A stretch of DNA of 64,000 bases. Origin: CALROG01 sp943369755 (GTDB taxonomy: Bacteria; Pseudomonadota; Gammaproteobacteria; Burkholderiales; Burkholderiaceae_C). Where the stretch lies: NCBI GenBank assembly GCA_943369755.1, contig CALROG020000001.1, forward strand, positions 62,001-126,000. The letters are read 5' to 3'. This document shows positions 1 to 6,750 of this stretch, piece by piece; within the stretch, counting starts at the first letter, position 1, and every line of letters starts with the position of its first letter. The position numbers were made by a program, and so were the translations under genes. Under the pieces are notes generated by a model that saw only the letters and a list, made by a program, of their open reading frames with translations, was not told where the DNA came from and did no database searches.

Positions 1-116
1 CCTTGAGGTTGATCACACATACTACCAATGGGCCATCCGGTCTCGGCATGCTTTATCTCCCTGTTGCAGACTCTGATGTTCACTCATCCTACACGCACCG
101 GCGGGCTGATGCCTAA
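1..116 (+). CDS. C-terminal end of an unknown protein, cut by the window edge
   Basis: A frame open from base 3 to the TAA at 114-116 encodes about 37 residues ending in ...THRRADA. Only the tail is in the window, so no function can be read. The reason to believe it is coding is its end: the stop codon lies inside GATGCCTAAC, exactly the same ten bases that end the membrane-protein gene at 598-1092. That arrangement, a stop inside GCCTAAC, is what is seen where a gene-cassette ORF runs into its attC site. It could also be chance in a short open frame. Confidence 0.4.
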   Translation, partial: LRLITHTTNGPSGLGMLYLPVADSDVHSSYTHRRADA

Positions 117-117
117 C
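111..117 (+). other. attC-like core site GCCTAAC
   Basis: GCCTAAC fits the integron core consensus RYYYAAC and overlaps the stop codon of the upstream frame. The bases 111-122 (GCCTAACCCCTT) have an 11 of 12 complementary partner at 337-348 (AAGGGGTTAGTC), but the 214-base gap is longer than known attC sites and GTTAGTC does not fully match GTTRRRY. It is read as a possible cassette boundary, not a proven attC. Confidence 0.35.
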
Positions 118-433
118 CCCTTACAGGGACTTCCCACGAAGTAAAGCAATGCAACGCGATAGTTTTTCCTTGGTGACGGTATTTCTTGCAGTTGCGTTTT
201 GGGAAGCTGCTGCAAACAAGGAACAGACTGCACATCTACAGACGGGGTTGTTGCACGGCACTCGTGCGGCCCCAGATACGAACCGCTTGGCAAGGCACCA
301 CTCAGTTCCCGTGGTAGTTGTCGCAATCGGCCCCACAAGGGGTTAGTCGGGCTCTCTTGCCACCGGTCTGAAATGTCTAAAGCGCCTACGGTTTTGGTCT
401 AGCTGGTACTCCGCCATTTCGCACTGGTGCAAG
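117..433. other. Gene-poor stretch between cassette-like and IS remnants
   Basis: No convincing gene is seen in these bases. A 65-codon plus-strand frame (149-346) starts with a somewhat hydrophobic stretch (residues 5-19) but has no clear Shine-Dalgarno sequence or recognised motif, and overlapping frames on both strands are about as long. The segment may be a decayed cassette or part of an internally deleted insertion sequence. GGACTTCCCA occurs at 128-137 and again at 510-519 next to the transposase start, which could mean both belong to one rearranged element. Confidence 0.3.
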
Positions 434-508
434 CTAGTTAGAGGTATTCAAGCCGTGGACGGCAAAGACGTTCTTGGCAAGATCGATTCCGACGGTAACA
501 ATAGCCAT
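434..508 (-). pseudogene. IS110-family transposase, 5' fragment
   Basis: Read on the minus strand from ATG at 508, the first 20 codons encode MAIVTVGIDLAKNVFAVHGL, the hallmark N-terminus of IS110-family DEDD transposases; the Asp in the GIDLAK motif is the first catalytic acidic residue of that family. After about codon 20 similarity ends and the frame stops at 434, so only about 24 of some 340 residues remain. The bases upstream (about 509-585) look like the usual leader of these elements. The gene is dead and marks an old transposition or a deletion end point. Confidence 0.75.
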
Positions 509-585
509 GGACTTCCCATCGTGGCACTTGGTTGCCAGTCGCCGCAAGATGCGGCCAGCTCGGGGCGTGGAGTCCCCTTTCATTA
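434..585 (-). mobile_element. IS110-family insertion sequence remnant (transposase start plus leader)
   Basis: This holds the transposase fragment and its upstream leader. In IS110 elements the non-coding end next to the transposase start carries the end-recognition sequence and, in characterised members, the guide (bridge) RNA. The right boundary is placed just before GTTAGAC (586-592) because that septamer fits an integron core site and the next gene starts six bases after it; the true boundary could differ by several bases. The rest of the element, including its other end, is not recognisable. Confidence 0.5.
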
Positions 586-592
586 GTTAGAC
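586..592 (+). other. attC-like core site GTTAGAC
   Basis: GTTAGAC fits GTTRRRY, the crossover-side core of an integron attC. The next ORF starts at 598, five bases after this septamer, the close spacing typical of cassette genes. Together with GCCTAAC at 1087-1093 it would delimit one cassette of about 500 bases. Confidence 0.4.
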
Positions 593-597
593 CTCGC

Positions 598-1092
598 ATG
601 GCGCAACGGCTTTCCAACACCGACAGACTGAGGCTTCGGCTGCGTAGATATCCAAGTCATGAGCGCCTCGTTCTTTTCAGGAATCTGGGATACGGGGCAG
701 CCGCTGTGTCGCTTGCGATCCTCGTGGCCCTGACGCAGGTTGGCGCTAAAGGCGTTCCGCTTCAGTTGGCCGTGTTCTGTGCGTCGGCCTCGCTGCCCGG
801 TTGGTTGCTTCTTGGAGTGCTGATCGAGTACTACATCTTCTTGGGCAAAGGGAGCTATTCGCACCTTCGGACAAGGCTAGCTACTGTTGTACTTGGTGCC
901 TGCATGTGCGTTGGTGCAGTTGGTTCTTATGGAGCGATCGTAGGAGTCGTATGGTTTCTTCTGCCCGAGGCAGCCTACAGCTTGTTGGGTTTGTCCTTTG
1001 TTGGCATCGGCCTAGCAACAGTATTTCAGTGGCATCTTGCTGAGTGGTGGCACAGGCCCGAGGCACGCAGAGGGAGGGGCGACGATGCCTAA
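598..1092 (+). CDS. Putative cassette-borne integral membrane protein, unknown function
   Basis: This is a 164-residue protein with a basic N-terminal segment (residues 1-30) followed by about four hydrophobic segments (roughly 33-52, 57-80, 93-120 and 123-145) and a short charged tail, so it is probably an inner-membrane protein. I do not recognise a family. An upstream in-frame start at 532 exists, but the ATG at 598 is preferred because it follows the GTTAGAC core site by five bases and the upstream codons overlap the IS leader. The stop sits inside GCCTAAC (1087-1093). Both ends are therefore what one expects of a mobile gene cassette; expression would depend on an outside promoter, as no clear ribosome site is present. 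Confidence 0.65.
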   Translation: MAQRLSNTDRLRLRLRRYPSHERLVLFRNLGYGAAAVSLAILVALTQVGAKGVPLQLAVFCASASLPGWLLLGVLIEYYIFLGKGSYSHLRTRLATVVLGACMCVGAVGSYGAIVGVVWFLLPEAAYSLLGLSFVGIGLATVFQWHLAEWWHRPEARRGRGDDA

Positions 1093-1093
1093 C
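1087..1093 (+). other. attC-like core site GCCTAAC at the end of the membrane-protein gene
   Basis: The stop codon of the 164-residue gene lies within GCCTAAC, and the ten bases GATGCCTAAC repeat those at 108-117 exactly. No GTTRRRY partner follows within about 150 bases, so a complete attC is not present; the site may have been cut when the cassette region was fused to the chromosomal segment to the right. The remaining bases to 1339 show no gene or clear signal. Confidence 0.35.
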
Positions 1094-1339
1094 TTGCCCG
1101 TCACCCAGACGCCTGCCGGTGTAAGCGCGCATTGCACGCTCCTTTTGCAAGGTTCCGGCTACCTTTGCGCCAAGCCACAGAAACCATACTCTCCACCCCC
1201 CTGAACGCACCACTCTCCCCCTCTGCGGCCAGCCCAACGAATGCGCAGCCGGCGCCTCGCGCAACTTTGCCACCGCATGCTGGTGCGCGGGCGTCACCTT
1301 CCCATCCGGGCATCTGCCGCCACCGCGCGGCGCAACACC

Positions 1340-1567
1340 ATGCGCGTAATTCAAGTCAAAGTCCGGCCTAACGGGCGCGAGAGCGCGCTGGCGGAATTGA
1401 GCGATGGCTCGTTTGCGGCCACGCTCAAGGCACCGCCGGTGGACGGCAAGGCCAACGCCGAGCTGGTGGCCCTGGTGGCCCGGCACTTCCATGTGCCCAA
1501 GTCGGCCGTTGCCATCAAGTCGGGGGCGGGGGCGCGCACCAAGCGGGTTACGGTCGCGCAGCAGTAA
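1340..1567 (+). CDS. DUF167 (YggU-type) protein
   Basis: This small soluble protein of 75 residues belongs to the DUF167/YggU family, whose function is not established. The family pattern is plain: an N-terminal strand (MRVIQVKVRPNG), the central L-x-A-P-P-V-D-G-K-A-N-A-E-L motif (about residues 33-46) and a C-terminal S-G-A-G-A-R-T-K-R segment. The longer frame starting at 1241 is rejected because its first 33 codons match nothing in the family and full-length homologues begin near this ATG. It stands alone, on the plus strand, between the cassette-like remains and the binding-protein gene. Confidence 0.85.
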   Translation: MRVIQVKVRPNGRESALAELSDGSFAATLKAPPVDGKANAELVALVARHFHVPKSAVAIKSGAGARTKRVTVAQQ

Positions 1568-1690
1568 GCCAAGCGGCGCAGCCCCGTGCTGCGGCCGGGG
1601 CGCATGTGGTTTTCCACAACGTAATTTCCACAGTTTCGCGTTGTGAACCGGCTTCTACACTTGCTTACACAACATTGACGGAGACAAGCC

Positions 1691-2809
1691 ATGAAGAGAC
1701 TTCCCAAGCCATTGGCCGGGCTGCTGCTGGCCGCCCTGATGGGCACCACCGGCACCGCACAGGCGCAGATTCTTGTTGGCCAGACGGCCGGTTTCACTGG
1801 CGCGGTGGCCGCGGGCGTGAAAGAAACCACAGACGGCGCGCGGCTGTGGATAGACACCGTCAATGCCCGGGGCGGCGTGAACGGCCAGAAGATTCAATTG
1901 GTGTCTTTGGACGACAAGTTCGACCCGAAGAACGCCGCCGAAAACGCCCGCAAACTGATTGAAGAGCAGAACGTGTCTGCCATGTTCCTCACGCGCGGCA
2001 CGCCCCACACAGAGGCCATCATTCCCCTGCTTGAAAAGCATGGCGTTGCCTTGGTGGGCCCTTCCACCGGTGCCATGGTGTTGCACCAGCCGGTGCGCCG
2101 GCACATATTCAATGTGCGCGCCACCTATCAGCGCGAGGCAGAAAAGGCCATCACACATCTTGCATCGATGGGCATTACCCGCATTGCCGTGGTGCTGGCA
2201 GACGACAGCTTCGGTGCCGACGGCCTGGCGGGTGCACAGAAGGGCCTAGCCAGCGCCAACCTGACCGCGTTGGTAGAAAAGTTCGACCGCAGCAAGCCCG
2301 ACTTTGGCCCCATCGCCCCGAAGATTGCCCAGGCCGACATTCAGGCCGTGATGATGATTGCCTCTGGCGCCGCGGTGGTAGAGGGGCTCAAGGCCTTCCG
2401 TGCGGCGGGTTCGCGGGCCCAAGTGGTAACGCTGTCCAACAACGCTTCGGGCGGTTTTGTGAAAAGCCTGGGTGAAAACGGGCGCGGCGTGATCGTGACG
2501 CAGGTGTTCCCGTACGAGCGCTCAATTTCCTTCCCGCTGGTCAAAGAGGCGCAAGAGCTGGCCAAAGCCAACAACCTTGCCGAGATCAGCCCGGCCATGC
2601 TGGAAGGTTTTGCCGCCGCCAAGGTGCTGGTGGAGGGCCTGCGCCGTGCCGGCCCCAAGCCCAGCCGCGAGAAAATTCTGGCCGCGCTGGACGGCTTGCG
2701 CAAGTTTGACCTGGGCGGGCTGGAGGTCAATTTCGGGGCAGACGATCACACCGGGCTGGACTTTGCCGACCTGTCCATCATTGGCAGCGACGGCAAGTTT
2801 CGCCGGTAA
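1691..2809 (+). CDS. Periplasmic substrate-binding protein, branched-chain amino-acid (LivK) type
   Basis: This is a type I periplasmic binding protein (Peripla_BP_6 group) of 372 residues, the capture subunit of an ABC uptake system for branched-chain amino acids or similar small acids. A signal peptide is clear: basic start, hydrophobic core from residue 8, cleavage likely after AQA at residue 25. The mature part begins with the usual strand ILVGQTAGFTG, and LVGPSTGA (near residue 120) is a normal ligand-pocket loop. The ATG has a GGAGA ribosome site. No permease or ATPase gene is beside it, so it must pair with a transporter elsewhere or serve as an orphan receptor. The true ligand cannot be told from sequence. 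Confidence 0.85.
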   Translation: MKRLPKPLAGLLLAALMGTTGTAQAQILVGQTAGFTGAVAAGVKETTDGARLWIDTVNARGGVNGQKIQLVSLDDKFDPKNAAENARKLIEEQNVSAMFLTRGTPHTEAIIPLLEKHGVALVGPSTGAMVLHQPVRRHIFNVRATYQREAEKAITHLASMGITRIAVVLADDSFGADGLAGAQKGLASANLTALVEKFDRSKPDFGPIAPKIAQADIQAVMMIASGAAVVEGLKAFRAAGSRAQVVTLSNNASGGFVKSLGENGRGVIVTQVFPYERSISFPLVKEAQELAKANNLAEISPAMLEGFAAAKVLVEGLRRAGPKPSREKILAALDGLRKFDLGGLEVNFGADDHTGLDFADLSIIGSDGKFRR

Positions 2810-2823
2810 GCCGGAGCACCGCC

Positions 2824-3174
2824 ATGCCTGCCAATGCCTTCTTGCAGTCTTTGCAAGCCTTGCTGCGAATCAGCAAGCCCGCCCTGGTTGACGACGCCGT
2901 TTGTGCACCGCCGCTCGGGCTGGAAGAAATTCGTCAACGCAATCTGGCCATGCTGGACGACTGCGTTGGGCCAGACGCCAGCCGCATGCGGCAACAGCTC
3001 ACGCTGGCACCGTCCGCCCAGGCGCTGTGGATGCTGCGGTGTGATGTGTACCAGGTGATGGCGCGCGAACACAGCGAGCCCGAAGCGTCGCGGCGCATCC
3101 GCGCGCTGGCAAGCTCGTTTGCCGGGTGGGTGCCGCCCACGGTGCTGGCACGGGCGCAGGCGGTGGCAGCCTGA
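2824..3174 (+). CDS. Hypothetical protein, 116 residues
   Basis: A predicted soluble, mostly helical protein of 116 residues without a signal peptide or membrane segment. It starts 14 bases after the binding-protein gene, so the two are probably co-transcribed. The middle (residues 35-85) is rich in Arg, Leu and Met and the C-terminal half has a W-V-P-P turn. I recognise no domain. Its coding status rests on the tight spacing and on codon use that resembles the neighbours. Confidence 0.6.
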   Translation: MPANAFLQSLQALLRISKPALVDDAVCAPPLGLEEIRQRNLAMLDDCVGPDASRMRQQLTLAPSAQALWMLRCDVYQVMAREHSEPEASRRIRALASSFAGWVPPTVLARAQAVAA

Positions 3175-3208
3175 TCAACGCCTGAACCGGCGTGACGAGC
3201 TGACGCGC

Positions 3209-3379
3209 CTATTTGGCAGCGCTGGCCGCTGCGGCAGGTGCTGCAGCGGCGGGGGCTGGTGCATGCACCGCGTCTGCCCCATGCTTTTCACCCGTCATGT
3301 CCAGCGAGTCCCCGCCCTTGACGATGACGAACAGGGCCAGAGCGGCAAAGACGGCAAAGCCGACGGCGATTTTCCACAT
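3209..3379 (-). CDS. Small single-pass membrane protein with an Ala/Pro-rich tail
   Basis: Fifty-six residues start at the ATG whose complement is 3377-3379, preceded by a GGAG ribosome site eight bases upstream. Residues 4-20 (IAVGFAVFAALALFVIV) form one membrane segment, followed by a short polar linker and a tail made almost only of Ala and Pro (residues 40-56). The hydrophobic N-terminus then KGGDSLDM suggests an inner-membrane anchor with the tail in the periplasm. It lies downstream of the MFS transporter on the same strand, separated from it by a hairpin-rich repeat. Function unknown. Confidence 0.65.
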   Translation of the reverse strand: MWKIAVGFAVFAALALFVIVKGGDSLDMTGEKHGADAVHAPAPAAAAPAAAASAAK

Positions 3380-3486
3380 GACATTTCTCCGTTAAGTCTC
3401 TTGCCGAAAGGCCCGCAGCACGGGCCCTTGAGCAAAAACCCCCTTCAAGTGCCACCGCGGAACCGGCTTTGCCGGGCCGCTGGTGG

Positions 3487-3530
3487 CGCCCCCTTGAGGG
3501 GGAGGCGGCCGCAGGCCGCTTCGGGGGGGA
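3487..3530. repeat. GC-rich palindromic intergenic repeat
   Basis: The bases contain two back-to-back hairpins: CCCCCTTGAGGGGG and GCGGCCGCAGGCCGC, closed by TTCGGGGGGG. Elements of this look (CCCCTTGAGGGG followed by a GCNGC hairpin and CTTCGGGGG) are common between genes in Comamonadaceae, to my knowledge, and may act as transcription ends or RNA-stability structures. Here it lies immediately downstream of the MFS transporter stop. Confidence 0.6.
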
Positions 3531-3534
3531 GCGT

Positions 3535-5196
3535 TCAATCTTTTGCGTAGATGTCGACGTCCTTGGTTTCCTTGACGAACAGCGTGCCGATGACGAGCGT
3601 CATGCCGGCAATGATGATCGGGTACCACAGGCCGTTGTACATGTTGCCGGTCTGCGCCACGATGGCAAACGCGGTGGTGGGCAGCAGGCCGCCAAACCAG
3701 CCGTTGCCAATGTGGTACGGCAGGCTCATCGATGTGTAGCGAATGCGGGTGGGGAACATTTCCACCAGCATGGCGGCGATCGGGCCGTAGACCATGGTCA
3801 CCAGAATCACCAGGTAGGTGAGGATGGCAATCACCATGAGCTTGTCGACCTTGGCCATGTCGGCCTTGGCGGGGTAGCCGGCGGTTTTGAGCGCGTCGGC
3901 CACGGCCTTCTTGAACTCACCGTCTTTCTTCTTGGCGTCAGCCGCAGGCAGGCCCTTGCTGGTGTAGCCCGCGATCACGGTCTCACCGATCTTGATGGAA
4001 GCGGGCGTACCGGCGGCAGCCACCGCGTTCTCGTAGCTCACCGAGGCACCTGCCAGCACTTGCTTGGCGATGTCGCACGAGCTGGTGAACTTGACGGTAC
4101 CGGTCGGGTTGAACTGGAACGAGCACTCGGCCGGGTCAGCCGTCACCACCACCTTGTTCTTTTGCTGGGCGGCGTACAGGTCGGGGTTGGCGGCCTTGGT
4201 CAGCGCCTCAAACACCGGGAAGTACGTCAACACGGCCAACAGGCAGCCGGCCATGATGATGGGCTTGCGGCCAATCTTGTCGGACAGCGTGCCGAAGATG
4301 ATGAAGAACGGCGTGCCGATCAGCAGCGAAACAGCCACGTAAATGTTGGCGGCAGCGCCGTCCACCTTGAGCGCCTGGGTCAGGAAGAACAGCGCATAGA
4401 ACTGGCCCGAATACCACACCACGGCCTGGCCGGCGGTCAGGCCCACCAGCGCCAGAATGACGATCTTCAGGTTCTTCCACTGGCCAAAAGACTCGGTCAG
4501 CGGTGCCTTGGAGGTTTTGCCCTCGGCCTTCATCTTGGCGAAAGCGGGCGACTCGTTCATGGACAAACGGATCCACACCGAGATGGCCAGCAGGAAGATG
4601 GAGACCAGGAACGGAATGCGCCAGCCCCAGTCGGCAAAGGCCGCTTCACCAATGGTGGTGCGGGTACCCAGAATCACCATCAGGCTCAAGAACAGGCCGA
4701 GCGTGGCGGTGGTTTGAATCCACGAGGTGTAGGCCCCGCGCTTGCCCTGGGGCGAGTGCTCGGCCACATAGGTAGCAGCACCACCGTACTCGCCACCCAG
4801 GGCCAGGCCCTGCAGCAGACGCAGCACGATCAAGATGATGGGTGCAGCCACGCCAATGCTGGCGTAGGTTGGCAAGATGCCAACGATGAAGGTGGACAAA
4901 CCCATGATCAAAATGGTGACCAGGAAGGTGTATTTGCGCCCGATCATGTCGCCCAGGCGGCCAAAGAAAATGGCACCAAACGGGCGAACAATGAAGCCTG
5001 CCGCAAAGGCCAGCAGCGCAAAAATGAAGGCCGAGCCTTCATCCAGGCCGCTGAAGAACTGCTTGGCAATAATGGCGGCGAGTGAACCGTAGAGGTAGAA
5101 GTCGTACCACTCAAATACGGTACCGAGCGACGAGGCGAAGATTACCTTCTTCTCCTCGGGGGACATCGGCCGGTCGACGGCTGTTGTAGATGACAT
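3535..5196 (-). CDS. MFS transporter, metabolite:H+ symporter (MHS) type
   Basis: This is a 553-residue inner-membrane carrier of the MHS branch of the major facilitator superfamily, whose members import small organic acids, betaines or sugars with protons. The family signs are all present: S-S-L-G-T-V-F-E-W-Y-D-F near residue 22, the loop G-R-L-G-D-M-I-G-R-K after helix 2, R-L-L-Q-G-L-A-L-G-G-E-Y-G-G, and a second G-T-L-S-D-K-I-G-R-K-P near residue 310. An insertion of about 110 residues (roughly 340-448), hydrophilic and with two cysteines (AECSF and SSCDI), separates two late helices and must face the periplasm. Most MHS carriers are about 430-450 long, so the insert explains the excess. 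The substrate is unknown. Confidence 0.9.
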   Translation of the reverse strand: MSSTTAVDRPMSPEEKKVIFASSLGTVFEWYDFYLYGSLAAIIAKQFFSGLDEGSAFIFALLAFAAGFIVRPFGAIFFGRLGDMIGRKYTFLVTILIMGLSTFIVGILPTYASIGVAAPIILIVLRLLQGLALGGEYGGAATYVAEHSPQGKRGAYTSWIQTTATLGLFLSLMVILGTRTTIGEAAFADWGWRIPFLVSIFLLAISVWIRLSMNESPAFAKMKAEGKTSKAPLTESFGQWKNLKIVILALVGLTAGQAVVWYSGQFYALFFLTQALKVDGAAANIYVAVSLLIGTPFFIIFGTLSDKIGRKPIIMAGCLLAVLTYFPVFEALTKAANPDLYAAQQKNKVVVTADPAECSFQFNPTGTVKFTSSCDIAKQVLAGASVSYENAVAAAGTPASIKIGETVIAGYTSKGLPAADAKKKDGEFKKAVADALKTAGYPAKADMAKVDKLMVIAILTYLVILVTMVYGPIAAMLVEMFPTRIRYTSMSLPYHIGNGWFGGLLPTTAFAIVAQTGNMYNGLWYPIIIAGMTLVIGTLFVKETKDVDIYAKD

Positions 5197-5319
5197 GTTG
5201 TCTCCAGAAGGGTTGAAGCCCCTGACATAGAGGCCTGCAACGATTCTTGAAAACTGCTCTGACCCTGCTCTGACGTGAAACCAACGCAGGCTTTCGCCAA
5301 ACGGACGTGTTTCTGACAG

Positions 5320-5338
5320 ACTAGGGTGAAACCCTAGT
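5320..5338. promoter_or_regulatory. Perfect inverted repeat ACTAGGG-TGAAA-CCCTAGT upstream of the MFS gene
   Basis: Two seven-base arms flank a five-base spacer, 124-142 bases before the MFS start codon, in a 184-base gap that otherwise holds no gene. The symmetry and position suggest a regulator-binding site for the transporter; the regulator is not identified. No poly-T follows on either strand, so it is not a terminator. Confidence 0.5.
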
Positions 5339-5380
5339 GTGGTGTTTCATGATGCGGCGCAATGGCTGCGCCAAGCCAGG

Positions 5381-6028
5381 CTAAGCCTTGACGACGCGGG
5401 CAGCCGCTACCGGCCGGGCCGCAGCGGCTTGCCAGGTTTGGGCAAACCACTCGTCGCCTTCCATGCAGGCACGCAGCATGGGCAGCGCATCAAAGCCCCA
5501 GAACAGCTTGCCGTCCAGCGCCAACGTGGGCACACCAAACAGGCCCTGCGCAATGGCTTCTTCGGTGTTGGCTTTCAAGCGGGCTTTCACGGCGTCGCTG
5601 GTCGGGCTTTGCGCGGGCTGCAGCGCTTCTTGCAAAGCCTGCAGGCGCGCTGCATCAGTGGCATCAGCACCGCCGCGCCAGACATGGCGAAACAGGCTCT
5701 CGCACACATCACGGTTAACGCGGCCCGCAGCGTCGCCACAGGCCAGTGCCAGGCGCAGCAGCGCCAGCGGGTTGAATGGGTGGGCCGCGGGCATTTGCAT
5801 CGGCAGGCCCTGGCGGTGCGCCAGCCACAGCACCTGGCGGTAGGTCCAGTCGCGCTTGCCTGCAATTTCTGCCGGGCCTAGCTGGCCATGATGCTTGAGC
5901 AGGCCGGCAAACAGCACCGGCTTGTAGTCCACCGCATAGCTCAGGCCTTCAAGCGCCTCGGGCAACTTCTCGAACGCAAGGCAGGCATAGGGCGAGATGA
6001 AGTCGAGGTAGAAGGTGATGGTCTTCAT
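5381..6028 (-). CDS. 2-hydroxychromene-2-carboxylate isomerase family (DsbA-fold)
   Basis: A 215-residue thioredoxin-fold protein of the HCCA isomerase/kappa-class GST group, which act as glutathione-dependent isomerases in aromatic (naphthalene-type) breakdown or as general GSTs. The N-terminus MKTITFYLDFISPYACLAFE carries the family D-x-x-S-P-Y signature, with Ser12 as the expected glutathione-activating residue, and G-V-P-T-L-A-L near residue 169 is the cis-Pro loop. The first ATG of the frame (6064) would add 12 residues that overlap the upstream gene; the ATG at 6028 shares its bases with the stop of the DUF1289 gene (ATGA-type overlap) and is preferred. It ends the liu-side run; a role in leucine breakdown is not evident. 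Confidence 0.8.
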   Translation of the reverse strand: MKTITFYLDFISPYACLAFEKLPEALEGLSYAVDYKPVLFAGLLKHHGQLGPAEIAGKRDWTYRQVLWLAHRQGLPMQMPAAHPFNPLALLRLALACGDAAGRVNRDVCESLFRHVWRGGADATDAARLQALQEALQPAQSPTSDAVKARLKANTEEAIAQGLFGVPTLALDGKLFWGFDALPMLRACMEGDEWFAQTWQAAAARPVAAARVVKA

Positions 6029-6249
6029 GTTGCGGCTCCGGCGCGTGCTTCGATCAGGGCCCACACGGCGCGCTTTTCATCGTCGCCCATGCGGCTCCAG
6101 GCGGCAATTTCGTCGAGCGTGCGAAAGCAGCCCTCGCAAAGCTGCGCACCCGACATGCGGCACACCGAAAGGCATGGAGAAGGCACATTTTTGGCTGTAG
6201 CCCGCACCAATGCTGCCTGAGCCACTATCAATTCAATAGCAGACTTCAT
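6025..6249 (-). CDS. DUF1289 small cysteine-motif protein
   Basis: This 74-residue protein carries the DUF1289 motif: four cysteines, C26-x3-C30-x7-C38-x2-C41, followed by the conserved R-T-L-D-E-I-A-A-W-S segment, so a metal-binding (probably zinc or Fe-S) site is likely. Function of the family is unknown. The first 21 residues are not conserved-looking and are encoded by a copy of the dispersed GCTAT...ATAGC repeat (6193-6242), so this N-terminal extension appears to come from a repeat insertion. It overlaps both neighbours by four bases and is surely translated in the same transcript. Confidence 0.85.
   Translation of the reverse strand: MKSAIELIVAQAALVRATAKNVPSPCLSVCRMSGAQLCEGCFRTLDEIAAWSRMGDDEKRAVWALIEARAGAAT
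6193..6242 (-). repeat. Dispersed palindromic repeat, copy 1 (inside the DUF1289 gene)
   Basis: Read on the minus strand it begins TGCTATTGAATTGATAGTGG and ends GTGCGGGCTACAGCC, matching the copies at 24518, 32440, 38991 and 56587: a GCTAT/ATAG palindrome followed by about 30 partly conserved bases with a GGGCTACAGCC end. Here it is read in frame as codons 4-19 of a gene. Confidence 0.75.
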
Positions 6250-6746
6250 GCGGCTGCCTGAACCACATCAACCACCGGCGCACCGGTCAGGGCCGCCAGG
6301 TCACTGGGGTGCAGGCAAAACACCGCATGCGGGTGGCCAGCCGCTGCCCACACTTCGTCAAAGCGCAGCAGCTCACGGTCGATCAGCGTCACCGGCGGCG
6401 TTGCATGGGCCAGCGGCGGCACGCCGCCAATGGCGTAGCCGGTTTTGCTGCGCACAAACTCGGCGTCGGCCCGGCCGGTCTTGCCAACCAGCGCGTCTAC
6501 TTTCTTTTCGTCCACGCGCCGGTCGCCAGAGGTGACAACCAGCACCGCCGCGTCGTCGCTCTTGCGCCGGAAGATGATGCTCTTGGCGATCTGCCCCACG
6601 CCAATGCCCAGCGCGTCAGCGGCCTGCTGCGCGGTGCGCGCCGCGTCGTCCAGCATCTGCGGCAGATGCGGGTGGCCTTTGTCTTGCAGCACGCGGGCCA
6701 CGCGCTGAACCGACTCCGGCAATGAATGCAATTGCGCACCACACAT
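6246..6746 (-). CDS. YbaK/EbsC-type aminoacyl-tRNA deacylase
   Basis: A 166-residue protein of the YbaK/ProX fold, which in characterised members hydrolyses mischarged tRNAs (Cys- or Ala-tRNA-Pro and similar) in trans. Support: the length, the K-S-I-I-F-R segment near residue 60 with the conserved Lys, the V-L-V-V-T-S-G-D strand, and the glycine-rich G-Y-A-I-G-G-V-P-P loop near residue 106 that marks the active site. It starts four bases after liuE and overlaps the next gene by four bases. Which mischarged tRNA it edits cannot be told here. Confidence 0.85.
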   Translation of the reverse strand: MCGAQLHSLPESVQRVARVLQDKGHPHLPQMLDDAARTAQQAADALGIGVGQIAKSIIFRRKSDDAAVLVVTSGDRRVDEKKVDALVGKTGRADAEFVRSKTGYAIGGVPPLAHATPPVTLIDRELLRFDEVWAAAGHPHAVFCLHPSDLAALTGAPVVDVVQAAA

Positions 6747-6750
6747 CGGC

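Noticed and set aside
149..346. 65-residue ORF with a hydrophobic start
   Set aside because: No ribosome site, no motif, and equally long overlapping frames on both strands; kept only as part of the gene-poor stretch.
1087..1339. A complete attC site after the membrane-protein gene
   Set aside because: GCCTAAC is present but no matching GTTRRRY or inner inverted pair was found in the following 150 bases.
3469..5085. 538-codon plus-strand frame opposite the MFS transporter
   Set aside because: It is the mirror of a clear MHS carrier in GC-rich DNA; its translation is rich in His, Gln, Arg and Gly, typical of an antisense shadow, and shows no domain.
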